Below are positions 1 to 5,726 of a DNA stretch of 5,845 nt, piece by piece. Each line of letters opens with the position of its first letter. The first letter of the stretch is position 1. This DNA is from an uncultured Bacilli bacterium. GTDB lineage: Bacteria; Bacillota_I; Bacilli_A; RF39; UBA660. The position numbers and the translations under genes were made by a program. The notes beneath the pieces are model-generated. The model worked only from the letters and a program-made list of their open reading frames with translations. It was not told the origin of the DNA and ran no database searches. The stretch lies in NCBI GenBank assembly GCA_947625425.1, contig CANQOH010000060.1:1-5845 (forward strand), read 5' to 3'.

Positions 1-20
1 ACAGCATAAGCTCTTCCCAT
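1..20 (-). CDS. Start of a probable YebC/PmpR-family regulator (partial)
   Basis: Only the first six codons and part of a seventh are inside the window, reading MGRAYA(V) from an ATG at 20-18; the rest lies beyond the left edge. The start is well supported by the strong ribosome binding site AAGAGGTG (26-33), five bases upstream of the ATG, and by a TATAAT box before it. An MGRAY/MGRAF opening is typical of one branch of the YebC/PmpR family, about 240-residue cytosolic proteins that act as transcriptional regulators or, by more recent work, as factors that help ribosomes through proline-rich stretches. Family assignment rests on very few residues and is therefore tentative; that a real gene starts here is much safer. 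It lies 52 bases downstream of the patatin-like gene on the same strand. Confidence 0.55.
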
Positions 21-46
21 ATTCACACCTCTTTTAAGTCTTTCTT

Positions 47-52
47 ATTATA
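47..52 (-). promoter_or_regulatory. Candidate -10 box for the gene starting at 20
   Basis: The minus strand reads TATAAT here, 26 bases before the ATG at 20, which would start transcription near position 40 and leave a leader of about 20 bases carrying the AAGAGGTG ribosome binding site. The hexamer 17 bases upstream (70-75, TAGCAA) is a poor -35. Two perfect copies of AAGACTTAA (58-66 and 34-42) flank the box. No terminator is visible between the patatin-like gene and this point, so read-through is also possible. Confidence 0.35.
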
Positions 53-72
53 CACAATTAAGTCTTATATTG

Positions 73-1125
73 CTATAGAAATCTTAATTCTTTAAGATAT
101 TTATAGACAAAATGATTGTTATCTATTTTTTTTAGTTTTTTAATTTCTTTATATGGATTGTAGATATCATAATAGCTAATGTTTTCTTTTGCGAAAACAT
201 ATTCTAAAGCAGCAATTATAGTATCATGATTATTATCGGTCTTAAAGAAATTTTGAACACGTCTTTTTAAACGTTTATCTATTTTACGAGATAAGAAATT
301 ATAATACCAGTCTGGCCTTTTTTTAAAGCAATAATATTTACCATCTAATTTCTTTAGATATTTTACAGTATCATAATAACCCATTAAGATATTATTTTTT
401 ATTATTTCACGATTAAGTTCTAAAACTTTACCATTATCTCTAGTAGGTGTTATGATATGCGTTTTTAGATCAGTATGCAGAGATCTATTGATACCTATTC
501 CTTTGATGTTTATAACATATACTTCATCATAACCTTTATCTTTTAGTAATTTAACTGGACTATTATCATAGAAACCACCATCGATATAGTAGTGATTATC
601 AATTATTCTTTTTTCTCTAAAGACTGGTAAGTAACAACTAGCCATTAAGTATTCAATTAATTTTTCTTGATTAGGTATATTTTCTTTATAAATATATAAA
701 GGTTTGATACCTTCACGAGATACTCTAACTGTTACTAAACCAAAATCTTTAGGACTACGAATTAAAGTATCGTAATTAACTATTTTTTGGACTGTAGAAA
801 GGAGTTTTGTGTTATCTAAGCCAAAGTTCTTAACAATATTACTTAGACTTGTAAATGCCCCTTTTAAGCCCTCTAAATCAATCTCTTCATTATTAAACAT
901 TTCAACAAAACGAGAATCCATACCTAATAAAGTACCAGGATCTACTGTATACCAAAATTCTAATAATCCTCGTTCATTATTACTAGCTAACATAGCAGCA
1001 TTAAAAGAACCTATTGAAGTTCCAACAAAGCCATCAAATTTAATACCACAATCACGGAAAGCATAATAGGCTCCTATTTGATAAGAACCTTTTACGCCAC
1101 CACCTTCTAAAACCAAACCTCTCAT
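73..1125 (-). CDS. Patatin-like phospholipase family protein
   Basis: This 350-residue protein is a probable serine lipid acyl hydrolase. The patatin signatures are all present: the glycine-rich oxyanion loop GGGVKG at residues 8-13, the nucleophile elbow GTSIG at 35-39 with Ser37, and the DGG motif at 182-184 with Asp182 completing the Ser-Asp dyad. No signal peptide or membrane segment is obvious, so a cytosolic or peripheral membrane location is likely. The last 100 residues are rich in Lys, Arg and Tyr and match no domain I recognise; they could bind acidic lipids. The start is the ATG at 1125, because AGGTTAAT lies just before it and overlaps the TAG stop of the epimerase gene, six bases upstream. 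That layout suggests translational coupling. The exact substrate cannot be read from sequence. Some patatins are CBASS effectors (CapV), but no nucleotide cyclase gene is nearby, so a housekeeping lipase role is more likely. Confidence 0.9.
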   Translation of the reverse strand: MRGLVLEGGGVKGSYQIGAYYAFRDCGIKFDGFVGTSIGSFNAAMLASNNERGLLEFWYTVDPGTLLGMDSRFVEMFNNEEIDLEGLKGAFTSLSNIVKNFGLDNTKLLSTVQKIVNYDTLIRSPKDFGLVTVRVSREGIKPLYIYKENIPNQEKLIEYLMASCYLPVFREKRIIDNHYYIDGGFYDNSPVKLLKDKGYDEVYVINIKGIGINRSLHTDLKTHIITPTRDNGKVLELNREIIKNNILMGYYDTVKYLKKLDGKYYCFKKRPDWYYNFLSRKIDKRLKRRVQNFFKTDNNHDTIIAALEYVFAKENISYYDIYNPYKEIKKLKKIDNNHFVYKYLKELRFL

Positions 1126-1131
1126 ATTAAC

Positions 1132-2076
1132 CTACTTATTTTTACGATGATACATCGCAACAAAAGGTAAGGCAAAAAGACGAGGAATAAGTCTTGGAAT
1201 ACGATATTTAGTTAAAGTATTATAATAGACATCTAAATTTTTACTTCTAAAATGAAGAATATCATCTAATTTATCACCATCAGTATAATAACCACCACGA
1301 TAATTCTTTTCAGCTAATAACCAAGTAGATAGATATTTAAATGATAAGCCATAATATTTAAAAATTTTAAGTAAATATTCACGATATGTTGTACGGAATT
1401 TTTCACCACCAGAAACATTAAAGGTCTTTTTATTGATATTTTTTAAGAAATCAATAGCACAAACAAAAGCATAACCAGCATCTTCTGATGATAATAGTTC
1501 TAATCTATTACTTAATGGAACATTGTATATTAATGATTCACGACCAGGATCACCTAAGATATAAGCTAGTCTAAAGATAGAGTAATGTTTTAAGTTATCT
1601 TTAATATATTGTTCACTTTCTAATTTATATTTAGAATAATAATCGTAATCATCGATATTATTTTTAGATTTAAGAGTTATATTTTCATAGTCTTCTTGAA
1701 TACCATAAACAGATGTTGAAGAGGCATATAGTAAGAAACAATCAGGATTGTAATCTTTGATAGAATCAACAATAGTTTTTGTTCCTTCATAATCTACTTC
1801 ACGACATAAATCTTCTCTTATATTAGCAAGAGATGGTAAAACACCAGCTAGATGTATAACAATATCATGATCTTTTACTAAAGCATCAACTATTGTATCA
1901 TCATTAACATCACCAAAGACGATATTTATTCTTTTACGAAAAGGTTTTAATCTTTTATAAACATTTTTATTTTTTAATTCTAAAGCTGTGATTTCATATT
2001 TACCTTCACTAAGTAAGAATCTAATTACTTGAAGGCCTACTGTTCCTCCAGCTCCAGTAACTAATACTTTTTTCAT
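1132..2076 (-). CDS. NAD(P)-dependent epimerase/dehydratase (extended SDR)
   Basis: This 314-residue protein belongs to the extended short-chain dehydrogenase/reductase family that includes sugar-nucleotide epimerases. It shows the N-terminal Rossmann motif GAGGTVG (residues 8-14), an acidic GDVND adenine-contacting stretch (55-59), HLAG (75-78), the SST catalytic strand with Ser120/Thr121, and the YxxxK pair Tyr147/Lys151. FNVSGG (219-224) matches the substrate-side fold of NAD-dependent epimerases. The C-terminus from about residue 290 is basic and then hydrophobic, which may tether it to the membrane; this is inference. The start is the ATG at 2076, preceded by AGAGGTGTAT. The gene follows tsaD by 60 bases and leads directly into the patatin-like gene. 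The substrate is unknown: no other sugar or envelope genes are in view, and a general NAD(P)-dependent reductase is possible. Confidence 0.88.
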   Translation of the reverse strand: MKKVLVTGAGGTVGLQVIRFLLSEGKYEITALELKNKNVYKRLKPFRKRINIVFGDVNDDTIVDALVKDHDIVIHLAGVLPSLANIREDLCREVDYEGTKTIVDSIKDYNPDCFLLYASSTSVYGIQEDYENITLKSKNNIDDYDYYSKYKLESEQYIKDNLKHYSIFRLAYILGDPGRESLIYNVPLSNRLELLSSEDAGYAFVCAIDFLKNINKKTFNVSGGEKFRTTYREYLLKIFKYYGLSFKYLSTWLLAEKNYRGGYYTDGDKLDDILHFRSKNLDVYYNTLTKYRIPRLIPRLFALPFVAMYHRKNK

Positions 2077-2091
2077 TTATATACACCTCTT

Positions 2092-2119
2092 ATTATATGA
2101 TAATTATATATTATCACAT
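2092..2119 (-). promoter_or_regulatory. Possible promoter/operator before the epimerase gene
   Basis: The 60-base gap between tsaD and the epimerase holds a TATAAT box on the minus strand (2092-2097), 15 bases before the ATG. Overlapping it is a near-palindrome: arms 2095-2104 (ATATGATAAT) and 2110-2119 (ATTATCACAT) match at nine of ten positions around a five-base centre. As RNA the mismatch becomes a G-U pair. No convincing -35 is present and no T-tract follows, so this is not an intrinsic terminator. It could be an operator over a weak promoter, or chance in very AT-rich DNA. Confidence 0.3.
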
Positions 2120-2136
2120 TTCTTTACTTGATTAAA

Positions 2137-3150
2137 CTAATAAAGTTCATCACTACTTGTAGCATTTAGAGTAAGGTCAGCAAACTCTCCTTTAACATAT
2201 AAAGGATAAGCAGCAGCTCCAATCATAGCGGCATTATCAGTACAATAAAGCATTCTTGGAACACTTAAAGTAACGTTATATTTATCTGCTAGTTTTTGAA
2301 TTTCACCACGTAGGAATTTATTGGCAGAAACTCCACCAGCAATAATCATATTTTTAACATTGTATTTTTGAATAGCTAGTTCACTTTTACGGACTAGTTC
2401 ATCAACAGCTGTATCTTGGAAACTACGAGCTAAATCTGCTTTTCTTATTTCATTACCACGTTGAGTTTCATTATGAACAAGATTAATGATACTACTTTTT
2501 AAACCACTAAAACTCATATTAAAGGAATCATCATTCATTGGAATTGGTAGGTCATAAGTATGATCACCTTCTAAAGCCATTTTTTCAACGTTAGGTCCAC
2601 CTGGATATTTTAAATCTAGGACACGCGCAACTTTATCATAGCATTCACCAATCGCGTCATCTAAAGTTCCACCAATATGTTCAAATTCATAATCACCTTT
2701 CATCAAGATTAAATCAGTATGACCACCACTAACGACTAATGCTAGTAAAGGATATTCCATTTTTCTTTCTAAGTTGTTGGCATAGATATGACCAGCAATA
2801 TGGTTAACAGCAATTAATGGTTTTTTATAAATTAAAGATAGGGTTTTAGCAAATTCAACACCAACTAATAAACTTCCTAGTAAACCAGGTGAATAAGTGA
2901 CAGCGATAGCGTCAATATCATCCATCGTCATTTTAGATTTAGTTAAAGTTTCTTCTAAAACCATTGTAATATTTTCGGTATGCATACGAGAAGCTATTTC
3001 AGGAACAACCCCACCAAATTCAGCATGGGTATCCATTTGGGTTAAAACAGTAAGTTCAACACATTCAGTACCATTTCTGATAATTGCAATACTAGTTTCA
3101 TCACATGAAGTTTCAATAGCTAATATATTAACATCTTTCATTTTATACAT
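2137..3150 (-). CDS. tsaD: tRNA t6A37 threonylcarbamoyltransferase TsaD (Kae1/YgjD/Gcp)
   Basis: TsaD is the catalytic subunit that transfers the threonylcarbamoyl group from threonylcarbamoyl-AMP to N6 of A37 in tRNAs reading ANN codons, working with TsaB and TsaE in the cytosol. The ASKHA-type ATPase fold is clear: IETSCDET near residues 12-19, the metal-binding HIAGH motif with His117 and His121, SGGHTDL at 141-147, GGVSAN at 272-277, and CTDNAAMIG with metal ligand Asp305. The length of 337 residues is normal. Two starts are possible. The ATG at 3150 overlaps the end of rimI by eight bases. The in-frame ATG at 3141 (MKDVNILAIE...) is better spaced from the ribosome binding site-like GAGATG (3153-3148) and also fits the family. 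The gene is the third of the tsaB-rimI-tsaD unit. Confidence 0.97.
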   Translation of the reverse strand: MYKMKDVNILAIETSCDETSIAIIRNGTECVELTVLTQMDTHAEFGGVVPEIASRMHTENITMVLEETLTKSKMTMDDIDAIAVTYSPGLLGSLLVGVEFAKTLSLIYKKPLIAVNHIAGHIYANNLERKMEYPLLALVVSGGHTDLILMKGDYEFEHIGGTLDDAIGECYDKVARVLDLKYPGGPNVEKMALEGDHTYDLPIPMNDDSFNMSFSGLKSSIINLVHNETQRGNEIRKADLARSFQDTAVDELVRKSELAIQKYNVKNMIIAGGVSANKFLRGEIQKLADKYNVTLSVPRMLYCTDNAAMIGAAAYPLYVKGEFADLTLNATSSDELY

Positions 3151-3562
3151 CTCTTTCCATAATTATTGCTGTATCAGAACCATAATATTTAGGACGACGA
3201 TTTATTTCTTTAAAACCATTTTTTAAATATAAATTAATAGCTACTTTATTATTTTCATTTACTTCTAACATTAATTTTTCTACATCATCAAAATTATTTA
3301 GAACATATTTTATAAGTCTAGTGGCAATTCCTTGATGACGATATTTTTCATCTACAACAATATTTACTATATCGATTGTTTCATACATTTTATTTATATG
3401 TATAAAACCGACTAATAATTCATTTTCATAATATCCAAATAAACTATCATATGAAGAATTAATTAATTCTTCGATTTGAAATAATTTAGCAAAATTTTTA
3501 TTGACTATTAAACCTAATTCATTAAATCTTTCTTTATCTTTTAATTCAATATTATTTATCAT
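3143..3562 (-). CDS. rimI: GNAT N-acetyltransferase, RimI type
   Basis: RimI acetylates N-terminal alpha-amino groups, classically that of ribosomal protein bS18, using acetyl-CoA. The 139-residue protein is a single GNAT domain of normal length. It has the acetyl-CoA pyrophosphate loop RHQGIA (residues 75-80), the catalytic-strand glutamate in LEV (Glu100), the LYLKNGF segment (111-117), and RRPKYYG (122-128), the tyrosine-containing RimI signature. The start overlaps the tsaB stop by 11 bases and the end overlaps the tsaD start by up to eight, so translation of the three is probably coupled. The placement between tsaB and tsaD is the standard Firmicutes order and supports RimI over a generic GNAT. 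The true substrate may extend beyond bS18; related RimI enzymes can be relaxed. Confidence 0.93.
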   Translation of the reverse strand: MINNIELKDKERFNELGLIVNKNFAKLFQIEELINSSYDSLFGYYENELLVGFIHINKMYETIDIVNIVVDEKYRHQGIATRLIKYVLNNFDDVEKLMLEVNENNKVAINLYLKNGFKEINRRPKYYGSDTAIIMERDV

Positions 3563-4124
3563 TTAAAGCACTTATTCCTTTAATGTATAATGGTTTAACT
3601 TCATGAGGATTTAATGGAGTTAGATTCATAGCATAGGTATATACTTTTTCATAATCAATGGCACAATTAGTAACAACATTATGAGTTTGTTTATATTCTA
3701 AGTAGGTAGATTTATTAAGATATTTTATTTCATCAATTAGTTGGTTGTTTTGATCAAAGGTACCAACAAAAGCACCATTGCGATCTTCTAGAGCGACACA
3801 TTTATGATCATCATTTAAATTTAAACTTAGAATAAGTAAGGCATTAATCGTACGAATGGGAATATTTAAACAGTAAGCGATTGTTTTAGCAATTGTTACA
3901 GCAATTCTTTCACCCGTAAAAGAACCTGGGCCATTAACGACAATAACGGAATTAAGTTCTTTAATATCGATGTTTGCTTCTTTTAAAGTTTTATCTAAAG
4001 TAGGCATGGTTATTTCACTATGTTTGTTTTTAGATTCAAGAATATTTTGACATAAGATATGACCGTCTTTAAAAATAATAATTGTTACTTTAGCGTCATG
4101 AGTATCTATAAATAATGTGTACAT
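3552..4124 (-). CDS. tsaB: t6A complex scaffold protein TsaB (YeaZ)
   Basis: TsaB is the catalytically inactive partner that dimerises with TsaD and brings TsaE to the t6A complex. The 190-residue protein has the diagnostic NGPGSFTGER motif at 64-73, followed by IAKTIAYCLNIP, which forms the helical interface with TsaD in known structures, and a late VKPLYIKG (176-183) that corresponds to the family's C-terminal P-x-Y-[LI]-[RK] motif. It is about 40 residues shorter than the B. subtilis and E. coli proteins (about 230), and its opening strand reads FIDTHDA where most members have an IDTS/LDTS form. The shortening falls mainly in the C-terminal half. The start at 4124 is firm: AGAGGTGG (4131-4138) sits seven bases upstream (gap 4125-4130 plus context), behind a TG-extended -10 box. 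It overlaps rimI by 11 bases. Confidence 0.95.
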   Translation of the reverse strand: MYTLFIDTHDAKVTIIIFKDGHILCQNILESKNKHSEITMPTLDKTLKEANIDIKELNSVIVVNGPGSFTGERIAVTIAKTIAYCLNIPIRTINALLILSLNLNDDHKCVALEDRNGAFVGTFDQNNQLIDEIKYLNKSTYLEYKQTHNVVTNCAIDYEKVYTYAMNLTPLNPHEVKPLYIKGISALNDK

Positions 4125-4146
4125 AAGTATCCACCTCTCGTGCCTT

Positions 4147-4155
4147 ATTATAACA
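4147..4155 (-). promoter_or_regulatory. TG-extended -10 promoter for tsaB-rimI-tsaD
   Basis: The minus strand reads TGTTATAAT, a perfect TGn-extended -10 box, 22 bases before the tsaB ATG. Transcription would start near 4140, just before the AGAGGTGG ribosome binding site. The -35 region falls in the T-tract of the upstream tsaE terminator and has no good match, which the TG extension can compensate for. Placement between a terminator and a strong ribosome binding site supports a real promoter. Confidence 0.6.
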
Positions 4156-4164
4156 TATTAGGCC

Positions 4165-4189
4165 AAAAGAAAAAACTCTTTCGAGTTTT
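4165..4189 (-). terminator. Intrinsic terminator of tsaE
   Basis: Directly at the tsaE stop codon the minus strand folds as AAAACTC, a GAAA tetraloop, and GAGTTTT (stem 4172-4189), then continues as a T-rich tract to 4165 (TTCTTTT). The stem is seven perfect pairs with a stable GNRA loop. It is short and AU-rich, so termination may be partial. The first bases of the stem are part of the tsaE stop codon region. Confidence 0.7.
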
Positions 4190-4640
4190 ATAAAACAGCT
4201 TCACATAGGTCTTCGTAAGCTTGACCATGAGGAGTAAAAACTAAGATTCTGGTATCATCATCAACAATTTTGATTTTGATATCTAATCTTTCTTCTGGTA
4301 GTTGATCTTCAATCATTTCTGGCCATTCAATTATACATACACCATCTTGATTTAAATAATCAGCTAAACCAAATTCTTCATTAGAATCATCTAATCTATA
4401 TACATCCATATGGAATAGTGGCATTTCACCATCAAGATATTCTTTTACTAAACTAAATGTTGGACTAGTAATTGTATCAGTTATACCTAAAGCTTTAGCA
4501 AAACCTTTAGCGAAAACAGTCTTACCACTACCTAGTTCACCATCTAGACAAATGACCATTCCAGGGAATTTTTCACTTTCTATATTTTCGGCAATTTCCA
4601 TAGTATCTTGTTCATTTTTTGAAGTATATTTGTAGTTCAT
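4188..4640 (-). CDS. tsaE: tRNA t6A biosynthesis ATPase TsaE (YjeE)
   Basis: TsaE is the P-loop ATPase that binds the TsaB-TsaD heterodimer and is needed for repeated cycles of t6A formation. From the ATG at 4640 the protein has 150 residues, the usual size. It shows the Walker A motif GELGSGKT at 34-41, the SPTF switch at 59-62 after the linking helix, HMDVYRL (77-83) with Asp79, and IEW (104-106) with Glu105, all hallmark TsaE positions. A longer frame could open at a GTG at 4649, but that GTG is part of the ribosome binding site AGGTGAT (4645-4651), four bases from the ATG, so 4640 is preferred. The gene has its own promoter upstream and a terminator at its stop, which sets it apart from tsaB although the four genes keep the usual order. 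Confidence 0.95.
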   Translation of the reverse strand: MNYKYTSKNEQDTMEIAENIESEKFPGMVICLDGELGSGKTVFAKGFAKALGITDTITSPTFSLVKEYLDGEMPLFHMDVYRLDDSNEEFGLADYLNQDGVCIIEWPEMIEDQLPEERLDIKIKIVDDDTRILVFTPHGQAYEDLCEAVL

Positions 4641-4644
4641 TATT

Positions 4645-4651
4645 ATCACCT
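4645..4651 (-). promoter_or_regulatory. Ribosome binding site deciding the tsaE start
   Basis: AGGTGAT on the minus strand is a seven-base match to the 16S anti-Shine-Dalgarno end and lies four bases before the ATG at 4640. It contains an in-frame GTG that could be mistaken for the start codon. Confidence 0.8.
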
Positions 4652-4657
4652 AAATAG

Positions 4658-4687
4658 ATTATAACAATAGTGAAAAGTATATTTCAA
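4658..4687 (-). promoter_or_regulatory. Sigma-A-type promoter for tsaE
   Basis: The minus strand has TTGAAA (4682-4687, five of six bases to the -35 consensus), an 18-base spacer, and TATAAT (4658-4663) preceded by TGT, forming a TG-extended -10. Transcription would start near 4651, so the leader is only about 11 bases and consists essentially of the ribosome binding site. This is the best promoter in the window. Confidence 0.7.
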
Positions 4688-4708
4688 TATCTATATGAAA
4701 AATTTACA

Positions 4709-5680
4709 TTAAAATTCTTTTAGGCATTCATTTATTTTATTATATATCATATTAGCACCGGCATTATTGTAGTGTACACCATCAGTTGTTAAGTTATCAA
4801 AATTACCTAATTTAGTAAATTCACTATAGGTATCACAATATTTAACATTATCATAACCTGAAGAAAAGGCATTTTTTAATTGAGCATTTACTTCACTAAT
4901 TCGTGAATTATTACATTTACCTTGTCCACAAGGATTGATACTTACTACTAAAATGTCCGCTTTACCATTAACTCGGTTAATAGTATTTTGATAGGCACCG
5001 ACCCAATCTTGACCAAGATTATTAACGCCATAATTTAAGATTAAATTATAACGATGAGAAGAGTTAGAATTTATGTAACTTAAGGCCTTGTTAATATCTA
5101 CTTGGAATTCATTCATGGCGCCACCACCAGTAGCAAAAATCTGATCGGTATCACGTAATTGAAGTTGATAAGAATATTGAACGGTTCTTGAATCGCCGAC
5201 AAATACAGTACCATATCCAGGTAAACCTTGATTTTCTTCACGATCAACTTTAAATTTATCACGAATTTCTTGTTCTTTTTCGTTACGTTCTTCATTAGCT
5301 TTAGCTTGATCTTTAAGTCTTTGTTTGGCATCTTCGGCAGCTTTTTCTTTTTCTAGTTCACGATATTTTTCAATTTTTTCAACAGTGGAATTAGTGAAAC
5401 ATTGACCGATACCTAAACTAGATAGATCTATTATGTCAGTAAAAAGAAAATTTAAAATTGTTGGTAGCAAAAAGACAACAATCGCAGCGATTGCTGATTT
5501 AACCATTTTACCAACTGTTTCATTTAATTTATCTCCAGATATGATAACTGGTGCTAAGATAGAAATAAATTTAACCATTAATATAATCGGTACAAGAATA
5601 CAGGTTATATTAAAAGCATATTTCAAAATCAAAAAGGCAGTAAGCACATCTGGATTTGTACATATATTTCTTAAATCCAT
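4709..5680 (-). CDS. Membrane-anchored SGNH/GDSL-type hydrolase
   Basis: From the ATG at 5680 this is a 323-residue protein with three parts. Residues about 12-47 and 60-80 form hydrophobic membrane segments joined by a short Lys-containing loop, a layout resembling small VirB2/TrbC-like two-helix proteins. Residues about 100-150 are a highly charged Glu/Lys/Arg helix, probably a coiled coil or stalk. From 158 on is an SGNH hydrolase domain: GDSR with nucleophile Ser164, a glycine patch at 185-187, GVNN (218-221) with the block III Asn220, and DGVH (300-303) with Asp300 and His303. By topology and the positive loop, both ends should be outside the cell; Cys7 and Cys94 flank the membrane module and might form a disulfide. 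The likely role is an ester hydrolase or deacetylase on surface glycans or lipids, but the substrate is unknown. A GTG at 5689 lies in the ribosome binding site-like GTGAT and is not preferred. It follows the 5S gene and precedes tsaE by 68 bases without a visible terminator. Confidence 0.85.
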   Translation of the reverse strand: MDLRNICTNPDVLTAFLILKYAFNITCILVPIILMVKFISILAPVIISGDKLNETVGKMVKSAIAAIVVFLLPTILNFLFTDIIDLSSLGIGQCFTNSTVEKIEKYRELEKEKAAEDAKQRLKDQAKANEERNEKEQEIRDKFKVDREENQGLPGYGTVFVGDSRTVQYSYQLQLRDTDQIFATGGGAMNEFQVDINKALSYINSNSSHRYNLILNYGVNNLGQDWVGAYQNTINRVNGKADILVVSINPCGQGKCNNSRISEVNAQLKNAFSSGYDNVKYCDTYSEFTKLGNFDNLTTDGVHYNNAGANMIYNKINECLKEF

Positions 5681-5684
5681 AATA

Positions 5685-5689
5685 ATCAC
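5685..5689 (-). promoter_or_regulatory. Weak ribosome binding site for the SGNH hydrolase gene
   Basis: GTGAT on the minus strand lies four bases before the ATG at 5680, the same spacing as the AGGTGAT of tsaE. This favours the ATG at 5680 over the in-frame GTG at 5689. Confidence 0.5.
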
Positions 5690-5696
5690 ATTATAT

Positions 5697-5725
5697 ATTA
5701 TATGTTAATTAGGGAATTAAGTAAA
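5697..5725 (-). promoter_or_regulatory. Candidate promoter for the SGNH hydrolase gene
   Basis: TTTACT (5720-5725, four of six bases to the -35 consensus), a 17-base spacer, and a perfect TATAAT (5697-5702) are on the minus strand. Transcription would start near 5690, leaving a leader of about 10 bases before the ATG at 5680. A second TATAAT at 5690-5695 is too close to the start to be useful. Read-through from the rRNA operon is an alternative source of transcript. Confidence 0.5.
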
Positions 5726-5726
5726 G

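Noticed and set aside
809..1066. 85-residue plus-strand reading frame
   Set aside because: It lies wholly antisense inside the patatin-like gene, has no ribosome binding site, and its sequence resembles no domain.
73..1125. Patatin as a CBASS (CapV-type) antiviral effector
   Set aside because: No CD-NTase, Cap2/Cap3 or other defence gene is present, and the neighbours are housekeeping genes on one strand.
2897..3226. 109-residue plus-strand reading frame
   Set aside because: It is antisense to tsaD and rimI, whose conserved motifs cover the same bases.
4683..4699. TTTCA/TGAAA inverted repeat after the hydrolase gene as a terminator
   Set aside because: The stem is only five AT-rich pairs with a large loop and no following T-tract; it also overlaps the tsaE -35 box.
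5113..5331. 72-residue minus-strand frame within the hydrolase gene
   Set aside because: It overlaps the stalk and catalytic Ser164 region in another frame, is Lys-rich from AT-rich codons, and has no start signal. It is not a frameshifted continuation because the main frame is intact.
5433..5708. 91-residue plus-strand reading frame with hydrophobic stretches
   Set aside because: It is antisense to the membrane segments of the hydrolase gene; its hydrophobicity mirrors those codons and no ribosome binding site precedes it.
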